From contig OY970153.1 in NCBI GenBank assembly GCA_963706385.1, forward strand, positions 496,001 to 560,000: DNA of 64,000 nt, read 5' to 3'. The position numbers and the translations under genes were made by a program. The notes below the pieces were generated by a model. It was not told the DNA's origin. It saw only the letters and a program-made list of their open reading frames with translations, and searched no databases. Below, in pieces: positions 19,532 to 27,131 of this stretch; the first letter of the stretch is position 1; each line of letters starts with the position of its first letter. This stretch comes from Poindextera sp963706385 (lineage in GTDB: Bacteria > Pseudomonadota > Alphaproteobacteria > Caulobacterales > Caulobacteraceae).

Positions 19532-20122
19532 TTAGGCGATCGCCGCGCGCTTGACGCCGGCAAGGTCCAGGAAGTTGGCCAGAAGGGCGTGGCCGCCTTC
19601 GGTGGCGATCAATTCCGGGTGGAATTGCACGCCGAACACCGGCCGCGACGTGTGCTGCAACCCCATGATCTCGCCGTCGTCGGTCCAGGCGGTGACCTCC
19701 AGCGTCTTGGGCAGGGTTTCGCGCCGCACCGACAGGCTGTGGTAGCGGGTGGCGGTGAAGGGATTGGGCAGGCCGGCGAACAGGCCCTTGCCGGTGTGGT
19801 GGATCGGGCTGGTCTTGCCGTGCATCAGCGCCTTGGCCCGGACCACCTCGCCGCCGTAGGCCTGGCCGATCGCCTGGTGGCCCAGGCAGACGCCGAGGAT
19901 CGGCAGGTCCGCCGGCGCTGCGGCGATCAGGTCCAGGCAGATGCCGGCCTCGTTCGGCGTGCAGGGGCCGGGCGAGAGCAGCACCGCCTCGGGGCGCAGC
20001 GCCAGCGCCGCCTCGACGCTCATCGCGTCGTTGCGGATCACCCGTGTCTCCGCCCCCAGCTCGTTCAGGTAATGAACGAGGTTGTAGGTAAAGCTGTCAT
20101 AGTTATCGATCACCAGGATCAT
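19532..20122 (-). CDS. trpG: Anthranilate synthase component II (glutamine amidotransferase)
   Basis: Supplies ammonia from glutamine to TrpE. 196 residues, class I amidotransferase with N-terminal ILVIDNYDSFTYN, oxyanion motif LLSPGPCTPNEAG, nucleophile Cys in GVCLGHQAIGQAYGG, and His-Glu in VQFHPELIATEGG. It is the first gene of the trpGDC unit; its partner trpE lies 5.5 kb upstream on the same strand, beyond a glycan gene block. About 100 bases separate it from a divergent small gene, leaving room for promoters in both directions. A folate-pathway PabA role is also possible for such subunits. Confidence 0.96.
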   Translation of the reverse strand: MILVIDNYDSFTYNLVHYLNELGAETRVIRNDAMSVEAALALRPEAVLLSPGPCTPNEAGICLDLIAAAPADLPILGVCLGHQAIGQAYGGEVVRAKALMHGKTSPIHHTGKGLFAGLPNPFTATRYHSLSVRRETLPKTLEVTAWTDDGEIMGLQHTSRPVFGVQFHPELIATEGGHALLANFLDLAGVKRAAIA

Positions 20123-20222
20123 CGGCCGGGCCTTTCTTAAGGTTACGCCTTCTAATCCCAGCGGCCGGTGACGCCAAGTCGGCGCTTAGCTAGGCTCCTG
20201 CGGTGCGAGAGCAAGTCGCGGC

Positions 20223-20429
20223 ATGTCCGATGACGCCTTGAAAGAGGCTCTGAGCGAGGCGAGGCGGCTGCTGCGGCCGCCGGCGCGCCGGCGCGGGTCG
20301 GTCTGGCCGGCGCTTGCCGCCGCGGCCTTCTATGCGATCAGCGCCCTGTCCTTCGCCGCCGCGGTCATCCTGGCGCCGCCGGCGCGGCTCCCGCCCGCCC
20401 AGGCCAGCGACCTGCGCGGGATCAATTGA
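20223..20429 (+). CDS. Small single-span membrane protein, unknown function
   Basis: I do not recognise this gene. 68 residues: a charged N-terminal part (SDDALKEALSEARRLLRPP) that could form an amphipathic helix, a hydrophobic segment of about 25 residues (WPALAAAAFYAISALSFAAA), and a short tail. It starts at ATG 20223, divergent to trpG, and is followed about 100 bases later by a methyltransferase gene. Codon use looks like the neighbouring genes. The layout suggests a small inner-membrane protein; a spurious frame cannot be excluded. Confidence 0.5.
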   Translation: MSDDALKEALSEARRLLRPPARRRGSVWPALAAAAFYAISALSFAAAVILAPPARLPPAQASDLRGIN

Positions 20430-20532
20430 GGCTCGGTTGAGTTGTCAGCCGCGATCGCCGCGCATACGAAGGTCGAGCCGCGCCGGTGAACCATCCGGAG
20501 GCTCCCGCGCGCTCTGGAGTTCATTTACGGCC

Positions 20533-21285
20533 ATGACTTTCGCCAACACCAACCTGAACGCCACGGTCAAGGATTGGACGGTGACCCGCAGGCTCATCGC
20601 GGCCTGGCTCCGCGATCGTGGGCAGTTCTCGCGGCCGAAGGTCCCGCGCGACTGTCCCATGTGCGGCTACCGCGGCGTTTTCATAAGCGTCGGACGTCCT
20701 TCGCGGTGGGACACCCGTTGTCCCAAATGCGCCAGTCGGGAACGGCACAGGCTGAGCCAGTTGTGGGCCAACGCCAATGGCGGCGATCCGCTGGCCGGCA
20801 AACGCATTCTGCATTTCGCCCCCGAAAAGGCGATCCGCAGACAGATGAAGAGCAATCCGCTGTACGAGACCGCCGACCTGCGCCAGGGCGGCGTGGACCA
20901 CCAAATGGATATCACCGCGATTCCGGCCGGGGGCGCGGAATACGATGTGGTCATCGCCCACCATGTGCTCGAGCACATCGACGATGACCGCAAGGCGATG
21001 CGGGAAATTTATCGGATCATCAAGCCCGGAGGGTTCGCGCTGCTCAGCGTGCCGCTCAACGGCACCCGGGAAGAGACCTACGAGAACCCGTCGATCACCG
21101 ATCCGAAGGAGCGCTTCTGCCACTTTGGCGGCGAGGACCACAAGCGGTACTATGGACTGGACTTCTCCAAGCGCCTCGAGGACGTGGGGTTCACCGTCGA
21201 AATCTTTCGCGCGCGCCCTGACCAGGAAGTTCGCTACGGCCTGTTGCGGGACGAATGGCTGTACATCGCCCGCAAGCCCGGCTGA
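20533..21285 (+). CDS. SAM-dependent methyltransferase with N-terminal zinc-ribbon-like motif
   Basis: Probable class I methyltransferase linked to surface glycan synthesis. 250 residues from ATG 20533. Residues about 36-65 have two Cys pairs, CPMCG and CPKC, spaced like a zinc ribbon. Next come HFAPEKAI in the place of the SAM glycine-rich motif, DVVIAHHVLEHIDDD (motif 4-like, with the common VLEHI) and IIKPGGFALLSVPL (post-motif). The classical GxGxG loop is not obvious. Surrounded by glycosyltransferase genes; the substrate is unknown and may be a sugar or a protein-linked glycan. It begins the block that splits the trp genes. Confidence 0.8.
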   Translation: MTFANTNLNATVKDWTVTRRLIAAWLRDRGQFSRPKVPRDCPMCGYRGVFISVGRPSRWDTRCPKCASRERHRLSQLWANANGGDPLAGKRILHFAPEKAIRRQMKSNPLYETADLRQGGVDHQMDITAIPAGGAEYDVVIAHHVLEHIDDDRKAMREIYRIIKPGGFALLSVPLNGTREETYENPSITDPKERFCHFGGEDHKRYYGLDFSKRLEDVGFTVEIFRARPDQEVRYGLLRDEWLYIARKPG

Positions 21286-21299
21286 TGGCCGGCGGCGAG

Positions 21300-22352
21300 T
21301 CAGTCCGTCAAGGTCGGCCACGCGTAGGCGCCCGGATCCAGCCGGTCGAGGGCCACGTCCAGCATGTATTCGGCGACGATGCGCTCGTTGAACAGCGCGT
21401 GGTAGCGAGCCCGTCCTCTGGCGGCGATGTTCATGCGCCGTTCGGGATCGGCGACCAGCCGGGCGATCGCCTCGGCCAGGCCGTCCAGGTTCTCGAAGAA
21501 CACCATCTCGTCGTCGGAGAACAGAGTGTCGTAGCCGGTGGACCGGGCGATTAGGATCGTCTGGCCGTTGCCGCACATTTGGGCCAAACGGTCGGACGAA
21601 TAAAGCAGTACGTCGTCGCGCCGGCTGATGTTGAGGCCGATGGCCGCCAATTCCAGGGCGGATTGGTAAGCGTCGCCGCCCATGTACGGAACGCCGCCCA
21701 TGCCGGGGGTCAATGCGCGAACGCCCGGCAACCGTCCCAGAAGCTGGTTCATGAATTCGTCCATGCGCCAGAGCCTCCCGCAGACTTCCCGCGGGCCGCC
21801 CGCGGGATCGCCACAGGCGTAGAACAGATCATAAGGCAGAGACCGGACCTCATGGTTGCGGCCGCGTTCGATGGAAAAGTCCACCGGATTGGGCAGGAAA
21901 CCGAGCCGCTTGCCGGCCCTGCGGAGAGGCGAAAGCGCTTCGCCGGCGGTCGAAACCAGGGTTGCGTCCACCACGTCGAGCTTGCTCGAGAGGCGCTTGA
22001 TGTTGTCGGGAAAGAACACGGGATCGACGTTCCATTGCAAAACGCGAAGGCCCGGACTGTCGGCGCGCATGGCGCTCACCGTCTCGGGATCGATGACGTC
22101 CGCATGGCCGAGAAACAGCACGTCCGGGCGCATGTGACGGCTGAAGGCGCGCAGGGAGCGATTGGCGGCTCCGCGACCGCCGAGTTTGTTGCGGCCGAAC
22201 GGCGATCCCGCCCGGGCTGCCTCGCGGTCCGAGAAATTGATCACCTGGTGCCCGTTGCGGATCAGGCCGTTGGAAATCTTGTGCTCCACGCTGTGCTGAA
22301 AGGCGCCCTTGGCCCGCAGGCTGAAGTTTGCAACGTGGAGAATTCGGGCCAT
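21300..22352 (-). CDS. Glycosyltransferase, group 1 / CgeB-like
   Basis: Likely GT-B-fold glycosyltransferase acting on a surface polysaccharide. 350 residues. N-terminal ILHVANFSLRAKGAFQHSVEHK and PDVLFLGHADVIDPE belong to the N-lobe; the C-lobe has ALELAAIGLNISRRDDVLLYSSDRLAQM and DDEMVFFENLDGLAEAI, matching the C-terminal glycosyltransferase domain of CgeB-type proteins. No membrane segments. It converges on the methyltransferase gene (14-base gap) and diverges from the GT9 gene across 139 bases, which should hold both promoters. Donor and acceptor are unknown. Confidence 0.8.
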   Translation of the reverse strand: MARILHVANFSLRAKGAFQHSVEHKISNGLIRNGHQVINFSDREAARAGSPFGRNKLGGRGAANRSLRAFSRHMRPDVLFLGHADVIDPETVSAMRADSPGLRVLQWNVDPVFFPDNIKRLSSKLDVVDATLVSTAGEALSPLRRAGKRLGFLPNPVDFSIERGRNHEVRSLPYDLFYACGDPAGGPREVCGRLWRMDEFMNQLLGRLPGVRALTPGMGGVPYMGGDAYQSALELAAIGLNISRRDDVLLYSSDRLAQMCGNGQTILIARSTGYDTLFSDDEMVFFENLDGLAEAIARLVADPERRMNIAARGRARYHALFNERIVAEYMLDVALDRLDPGAYAWPTLTD

Positions 22353-22491
22353 TCATGCCGCCTCGGTGGTCCTGAAAGTCGACAGGGTGTAGAAGCGGCG
22401 CGCCCTGAGCTCAAGCGCGCCAGGCTGTCGCGGCGGCCCACCGGCGCCGGTCAGCCAACATATCAAGTCGAAAGTCCGACGGGTCAGGTCA

Positions 22492-23448
22492 ATGGCGCCA
22501 GCAAAAACCGAGAAAATCCTGGTGATCAAATTCGGGGCGCTGGGGGACATCATCAACGCCTTCGCCGCACTCGCGAAGATCCGGGAGGCTCACGCCGACG
22601 CGGACATCACCGTGCTGACCACCCCGCCTTTTCAGGCCCTGCTGGAAGCCAGTCCCTATTTCGACCACGTGGACCCATCGGGGCGACCGCGCAGGCTCGG
22701 CGGATGGATCCAACTGATCGGCAAGCTGCGGCGGGCGGGCTATAAGCGCGTCTACGACCTGCAATGCTCGGATCGCACCAGCGCGATGTTCTTCTCGCTG
22801 TGGCCGTTTCCGCCCGAATGGTCCGGCCCGGTCCGGGGCGCTTCGCTGCGGCACGCCAACCCGCGCCGCGATGTCATCCATATCGTCGACGCCCGGGCCG
22901 ACCAGCTGAAATACGCCGGCGTCTGGCCCGACTCGCCGAGCGACCGCGGCGAAACGACGCCGCCGGACCTCGGCTGGCTCGACGCCGACACCGCGGCCTT
23001 CGACCTGCCGGAGCGGTTCGTCCTGTTCGCGCCCGGGTGCTCGCCCCATCTGCCCCACAAGCGTTGGCCGGTCGAGGCCTATGCGCTGCTTGGCCGGCGG
23101 CTGCGGGCCCGGGGCTTGGCCGTCGTGGTCGTCGGGACCGAGGCCGACCGCCTGGTGATTGACCAGCTCAAGGCCCTTCTGCCCGAGATTATCGACCTCG
23201 GCGGCCGCACGAGCCTGTTCGAAGTGGCCGCATTGGCCCGACGCGCGGCGGGCGTGGTCGGCAACGACACCGGGCCGGTGTTCCTCTGCGCGGCCGTCGG
23301 CGCCCCCACGCTCATGCTGATGTCGCACCACACCAATCCGGCGCGCGCGGCGCCGCGCGGCGCGGCGACCGGCTGGCTGAAGAGCGACAACCTGGCCGAT
23401 CTCGACGTGGACACGGTGGAAGCCAATCTACGGCTGCGTGGAGCTTGA
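22492..23448 (+). CDS. Glycosyltransferase family 9 (heptosyltransferase-like)
   Basis: Related to ADP-heptose:LPS heptosyltransferases that build the LPS core in the cytoplasm at the inner membrane. 318 residues from ATG 22492. N-lobe motif ILVIKFGALGDIINAFAAL matches the acceptor-binding glycine-rich loop of the family; C-lobe FAPGCSPHLPHKRWP and GNDTGPVFLCAAVGAPTL are the nucleotide-sugar binding motifs. Its stop overlaps the earliest possible start of the next gene. Whether the donor is ADP-heptose cannot be told from sequence alone. Confidence 0.87.
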   Translation: MAPAKTEKILVIKFGALGDIINAFAALAKIREAHADADITVLTTPPFQALLEASPYFDHVDPSGRPRRLGGWIQLIGKLRRAGYKRVYDLQCSDRTSAMFFSLWPFPPEWSGPVRGASLRHANPRRDVIHIVDARADQLKYAGVWPDSPSDRGETTPPDLGWLDADTAAFDLPERFVLFAPGCSPHLPHKRWPVEAYALLGRRLRARGLAVVVVGTEADRLVIDQLKALLPEIIDLGGRTSLFEVAALARRAAGVVGNDTGPVFLCAAVGAPTLMLMSHHTNPARAAPRGAATGWLKSDNLADLDVDTVEANLRLRGA

Positions 23449-23576
23449 TCCGAAGTTCCGGTTCGACCGCGCCGCCGAGAGCGCTCCGCTTTCGCGGCAT
23501 TGACAATGAGTTCTATCTTCGCGAAGTGTCTTTCGACACAAGATTTTCTTTGGTTATCCGTGGGTTAGCCACCCAA

Positions 23577-24404
23577 GTGTCTCAACAATTATTTTCGGGA
23601 CGTTCAAATTTGAATATCTACTTTATCAATTTGGACCGTTGTCCCGAACGCGCCAGCCGGATCAAGGAACTGCTCGCGCCGGACGGGTTGGAAGTTCATC
23701 GCGTGCGAGCCGTGGACGGCGCCCGCCTGCGGGAAAGGGATTATCCAGCGCCCGCGAGGCTTGGCGCCCTGCCTTCGGAGAGGACCGTGTTGACCCGGTT
23801 CGAAATCGCGCTCGTGCTCAGCCATCGCCGGGCCTGGCGCCAGTTTCTTCGCACCGGGCAAGCGCGGTGCGTCATTCTTGAAGACGATGTGCATTTCGGC
23901 GAGGAATTCGCCGAATTTATTCGCAATTCCGATCTAGAAAAATGTGATTTTGACGTCATTAAACTCGAAACATTCAGGCGGCCATTGATCGTCAGTCAGC
24001 GTGACTCTTACATGATCGATGGCCGACGAGTGGCGCGCCTGCTGTCTACCCACATGGGCTCGGCGGGTTACACCGTGACGCGCCGCGCCGCGCAACGATT
24101 GTTGACTTTGTCAGCCGGGGTTCCGCTTGGGATGGATTCGATCCTGTTCGACTTTGACCGGATGAGCGCGAGCGGACTGGAGCCGCTGCGCATTGGACAG
24201 GTCATCCCAGCTCCGATCATTCAACATGATCTCCTGCGCGACGCGCAGCCGGAAGATTTGCAATTGGCCAGCCTGATCGGCGACAAACGAGGGCGCAGAC
24301 TCGGGCACGGGCCAGCGACGGTCGGCAAGATCATCCGGGAAGCCGCGCGCCCGTTCCGGCGGTTATGGTTCAAGATGCGATCCCGCACCGTGGAATATCG
24401 CTGA
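23577..24404 (+). CDS. Glycosyltransferase family 25 (LPS biosynthesis)
   Basis: GT25 proteins transfer galactose or glucose to LPS or lipooligosaccharide. The catalytic region shows IYFINLDRCPERASRI at its start, CVILEDDVHFGEEF (the DxD-like EDD motif) and GSAGYTVTRRAAQRLL. The start is uncertain: the frame is open back to TTG 23445, which overlaps the GT9 stop, but the first 44 residues of that version do not look like the family. GTG 23577 or TTG 23610 fit the homologous start better. The 5' region (about 23500-23640) and 23880-24010 are noticeably richer in A+T than the surroundings, suggesting acquisition by transfer. It converges on the next glycosyltransferase gene. Confidence 0.82.
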   Translation: MSQQLFSGRSNLNIYFINLDRCPERASRIKELLAPDGLEVHRVRAVDGARLRERDYPAPARLGALPSERTVLTRFEIALVLSHRRAWRQFLRTGQARCVILEDDVHFGEEFAEFIRNSDLEKCDFDVIKLETFRRPLIVSQRDSYMIDGRRVARLLSTHMGSAGYTVTRRAAQRLLTLSAGVPLGMDSILFDFDRMSASGLEPLRIGQVIPAPIIQHDLLRDAQPEDLQLASLIGDKRGRRLGHGPATVGKIIREAARPFRRLWFKMRSRTVEYR

Positions 24405-24473
24405 GAACGTTCGGATTTGGCTCGCCCGGCGTGGGCGCGACAGGCGTCGACGCCGCTCGGTTGGGTCAGGTTC

Positions 24474-25565
24474 TCAATTCAGCTCGATCGCGGCGAGATA
24501 TTCCGGCGCGCGCCTATCCCAAGCGAACGTCCGCGCCCGCAGAGCGGCCGCGGCGCCGAGTTTGGCGCGCAGAGCCTCATCGCCCAAGAGGCGATCCAAG
24601 GCGGCCTCCACCGCGGTTGCGCCGGCGCCGTCGCACAGCAAGCCGGTCTCACCGTCGAGCACCGCGCTGGCGGCGCCGCCTTCCTGGCCCGCCACGGATG
24701 GGACGCCATGGCGGGCCGCCTCGATGTAGCTCAGGCCGAACCCCTCAACCGAACGGCCCTCGCGCCGCACCGGCATGGCGAACACGTCCGTGGCGGCCAG
24801 CAGCGCCTCGCGCAGCTCGTCGTCGATGGCGCCGGCGAAGCGCACGCGGCTCTCGACGCCTAGGCTCCGGGCTAGAGTCCTCAACCGCCCTTCGTCCTCG
24901 CCGGCTCCGGCGACGACATAGATCAGGCCAGGGTGGCCGCGCGAAAGGCCGGGCAAAGCACGAAGCGTCATGTCGACGCCCTTGCGCGGCTCGAGCCTGG
25001 CTACGGTGGTCAGCACCGGCCCGCTGTCGCCGATCAGGTTCCTGGCCTGGGCGATCGCGGCGGCGCTCGGCCTGGGCTGGTTTTCGATCGGCGGGTAGAT
25101 GACGCGCAAGCGTCCCGGGCGCTCGCCGAGATAGGGTCGCACCCGCTCCGCGGTGAATTCGGAATTGGCGATCACGACGTCGGCGCGGGCCACCGCCGCG
25201 ACCAGACGCGCGCGCTTGGCGGAGGATGGAGCTTCGGGAAACTCCGCGCCATGCGCCAGCATGGCGATCGGGTGCGCGCCCCGGGGAACGGCGTCCAGGC
25301 TCTTCCAGGAATCGGTGAATATCCCCGTGACGGCGGCGCTCCGCGTCGCGCGCGCGATCGCCGACCGCTTGCGCCAGCGCCGCCATGGCCGAGGGCCCGA
25401 AAATCGCTCGATCGGATAGGGTTTGGCTCCGTCGTTCGCCGCGTGGCCGTCCGCGAACACCCTCACCCTTCGCCCCAGGGCGGTCAGGTGATCGGCCAGT
25501 CCGGTCATGACCGCCTCGATCCCGCCGCGGTTTGGGAAGAAACACTGGGTCACGATGTAGATCAT
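24474..25565 (-). CDS. Glycosyltransferase family 4
   Basis: GT-B retaining glycosyltransferase. 363 residues. N-lobe YIVTQCFFPNRGGIEAVMTGLADHL is the typical acceptor-side opening (PxxGG). C-lobe has LTTVARLEPRKGVDMTLRAL, VVAGAGEDEGRL and the donor-binding EGFGLSYIEAARHGVPSVAG, in which the Ex7E pair of GT4 enzymes is recognisable. The start is ATG 25565. It lies 33 bases downstream of trpE on the same strand, so it may be co-transcribed with trpE. Substrate unknown; its neighbours suggest LPS O-chain or capsule. Confidence 0.88.
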   Translation of the reverse strand: MIYIVTQCFFPNRGGIEAVMTGLADHLTALGRRVRVFADGHAANDGAKPYPIERFSGPRPWRRWRKRSAIARATRSAAVTGIFTDSWKSLDAVPRGAHPIAMLAHGAEFPEAPSSAKRARLVAAVARADVVIANSEFTAERVRPYLGERPGRLRVIYPPIENQPRPSAAAIAQARNLIGDSGPVLTTVARLEPRKGVDMTLRALPGLSRGHPGLIYVVAGAGEDEGRLRTLARSLGVESRVRFAGAIDDELREALLAATDVFAMPVRREGRSVEGFGLSYIEAARHGVPSVAGQEGGAASAVLDGETGLLCDGAGATAVEAALDRLLGDEALRAKLGAAAALRARTFAWDRRAPEYLAAIELN

Positions 25566-25598
25566 GCGAGCGTCATCCCCGGTCGGGTCGGCGCCGGG

Positions 25599-27131
25599 TC
25601 AGTCAAACCGCCAGGCCTCTTCCGCGGCGCGGCGCAGGGCGCGCGACTTGTGCAGCGTCTCTTCGTATTCGGCGTCGGGATCGCTGTCGGCGACAACGCC
25701 GCCGCCGGCCTGGACGTACATCACCTGGTCCTTGACCAGGGCGGTGCGCAGCACGATGCAGGTGTCGACGCTGCCGTCGGCGCCGAAATAGCCGACCGCG
25801 CCGGCATAGCCGACGCCGCGCTTTTCATGCTCCATCTCGTCGATGATCTCCATCGCCCGCACCTTCGGCGCGCCGGACAGGGTGCCGGCGGGCAGGGCGG
25901 CCATCAGCACGTCGACCGGGTCGACCCCGTCGGGCGCATTGCCCTCGACGTTGGAGACGATGTGCATCACATGGCTGTAGCGTTCGATGGCGAAGCTCTC
26001 GGTGACCCGCACATTGGGGCCGCGCTGGCCTTGCGCCGGGGCGTTGGCGCCGGCCGAGCGCAGCATGGCGACGCGGCCCACGTCGTTGCGGCCCAGGTCC
26101 AGCAGCATCAAGTGCTCGGCCCGCTCCTTGGGATCGGCCAACAGCTCCTTCTCCAGCGCCGCGTCCTCCTCGGGCGTCGCGCCGCGCGGCCGGGTGCCGG
26201 CGACCGGGCGGATGGTGATCTTGCCGTCGCGCAGCCGAACCAGGATCTCGATGCTGGAGCCGACCAGCTGGAAGCCGCCGAAGTTGAGGTAGAACAGGAA
26301 CGGCGAGGGGTTGAGCCGGCGCAGCGAGCGATAGAGGGCGAACGGACTGACGGTGAGCGGGGCGCGGAACCGGTGGCTGGGCACCACCTGGAAGATATCG
26401 CCGGCCTCGATGTAGCGCTTGCAGCGCTCGACGATGTCGCAATAGGCCTCGCGCGAGACGTCGCTGTCGAACGGGCCGGGCGGCTGTGGCGCGCGCTCGG
26501 GCGCGGCCGGCAGCGGCTGGCGCAGGTCGGCGATCACCGTCTCCAGGCGCGCCATGGCGGCCTGATAGACGGCTTCGGCGCTCTCGCCAGAGGGGCGGGC
26601 GGTGGTCGCCAGGATGATCTCCTGGCCTATGGAATCGAAGATCGCCACCACCGATGGCCGCATCATGATCGCGTCCGGCAGGTCCAGCGGGTCCGGATTG
26701 ACGTTGGGCAACCGCTCGACCAGCCGGATCATGTCGTAGCCGAGCACGCCGAACACCCCCGCCGACATCGGCGGCAGGCCCTCGGGAAGCGCCATCCGCG
26801 AGCGGGCGACGAGGTCGCGCAGGGAGTTGAGCGTCGGCTCCGTCTCGGCCTTGAAGCGGCCGGCCGCCAGATCCGCTCCTTCGCTGATCTCGGCCCGCTC
26901 GCCGCGGCAGCGCCAGATCAGGTCCGGCCGCATGGCCACCACCGAATAGCGTCCGCGCCAAGCTCCGCCCTCGACCGATTCGAACAGAAAGGCGTAGGGT
27001 TCGTTCTTGGCGATCTTCAGATAGGCCGAGACCGGGGTCTCCAGGTCCTCGACGATCCGGCTCCAGACCAGTTGGGGCCGGCCGGCTTCATAGGCCGTTC
27101 GGAACGCGTCCAGGCCGGGCGATGGGGTCAA
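25599..27131 (-). CDS. trpE: Anthranilate synthase component I
   Basis: Converts chorismate and ammonia to anthranilate. 510 residues, normal. The N-terminal region has the tryptophan feedback-site sequence LLESxGG-like segment here as FLFESVEGG (about residues 48-56). Chorismate-binding motifs follow: PVAGTRPRG, LLDLGRNDVGRV, HIVSNVEG, LPAGTLSGAPK and GAVGYFG. Start TTG 27131 overlaps the ppiD stop by 4 bases (TTGA), so trpE is translated from the ppiD transcript. No leader peptide or attenuator can fit. Partner genes trpGDC are displaced about 5.5 kb downstream by the glycan block. Confidence 0.96.
   Translation of the reverse strand: MTPSPGLDAFRTAYEAGRPQLVWSRIVEDLETPVSAYLKIAKNEPYAFLFESVEGGAWRGRYSVVAMRPDLIWRCRGERAEISEGADLAAGRFKAETEPTLNSLRDLVARSRMALPEGLPPMSAGVFGVLGYDMIRLVERLPNVNPDPLDLPDAIMMRPSVVAIFDSIGQEIILATTARPSGESAEAVYQAAMARLETVIADLRQPLPAAPERAPQPPGPFDSDVSREAYCDIVERCKRYIEAGDIFQVVPSHRFRAPLTVSPFALYRSLRRLNPSPFLFYLNFGGFQLVGSSIEILVRLRDGKITIRPVAGTRPRGATPEEDAALEKELLADPKERAEHLMLLDLGRNDVGRVAMLRSAGANAPAQGQRGPNVRVTESFAIERYSHVMHIVSNVEGNAPDGVDPVDVLMAALPAGTLSGAPKVRAMEIIDEMEHEKRGVGYAGAVGYFGADGSVDTCIVLRTALVKDQVMYVQAGGGVVADSDPDAEYEETLHKSRALRRAAEEAWRFD

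Noticed and set aside
20223..25565. Defence island or phage remnant between the trp genes
   Set aside because: No nuclease, restriction, toxin-antitoxin, integrase or phage structural gene is present; all recognisable genes are glycosyl- or methyltransferases.
25565..27131. Tryptophan attenuator or leader peptide before trpE
   Set aside because: trpE starts inside the ppiD stop codon, so there is no leader space; the trpG upstream gap has no Trp-rich short frame.
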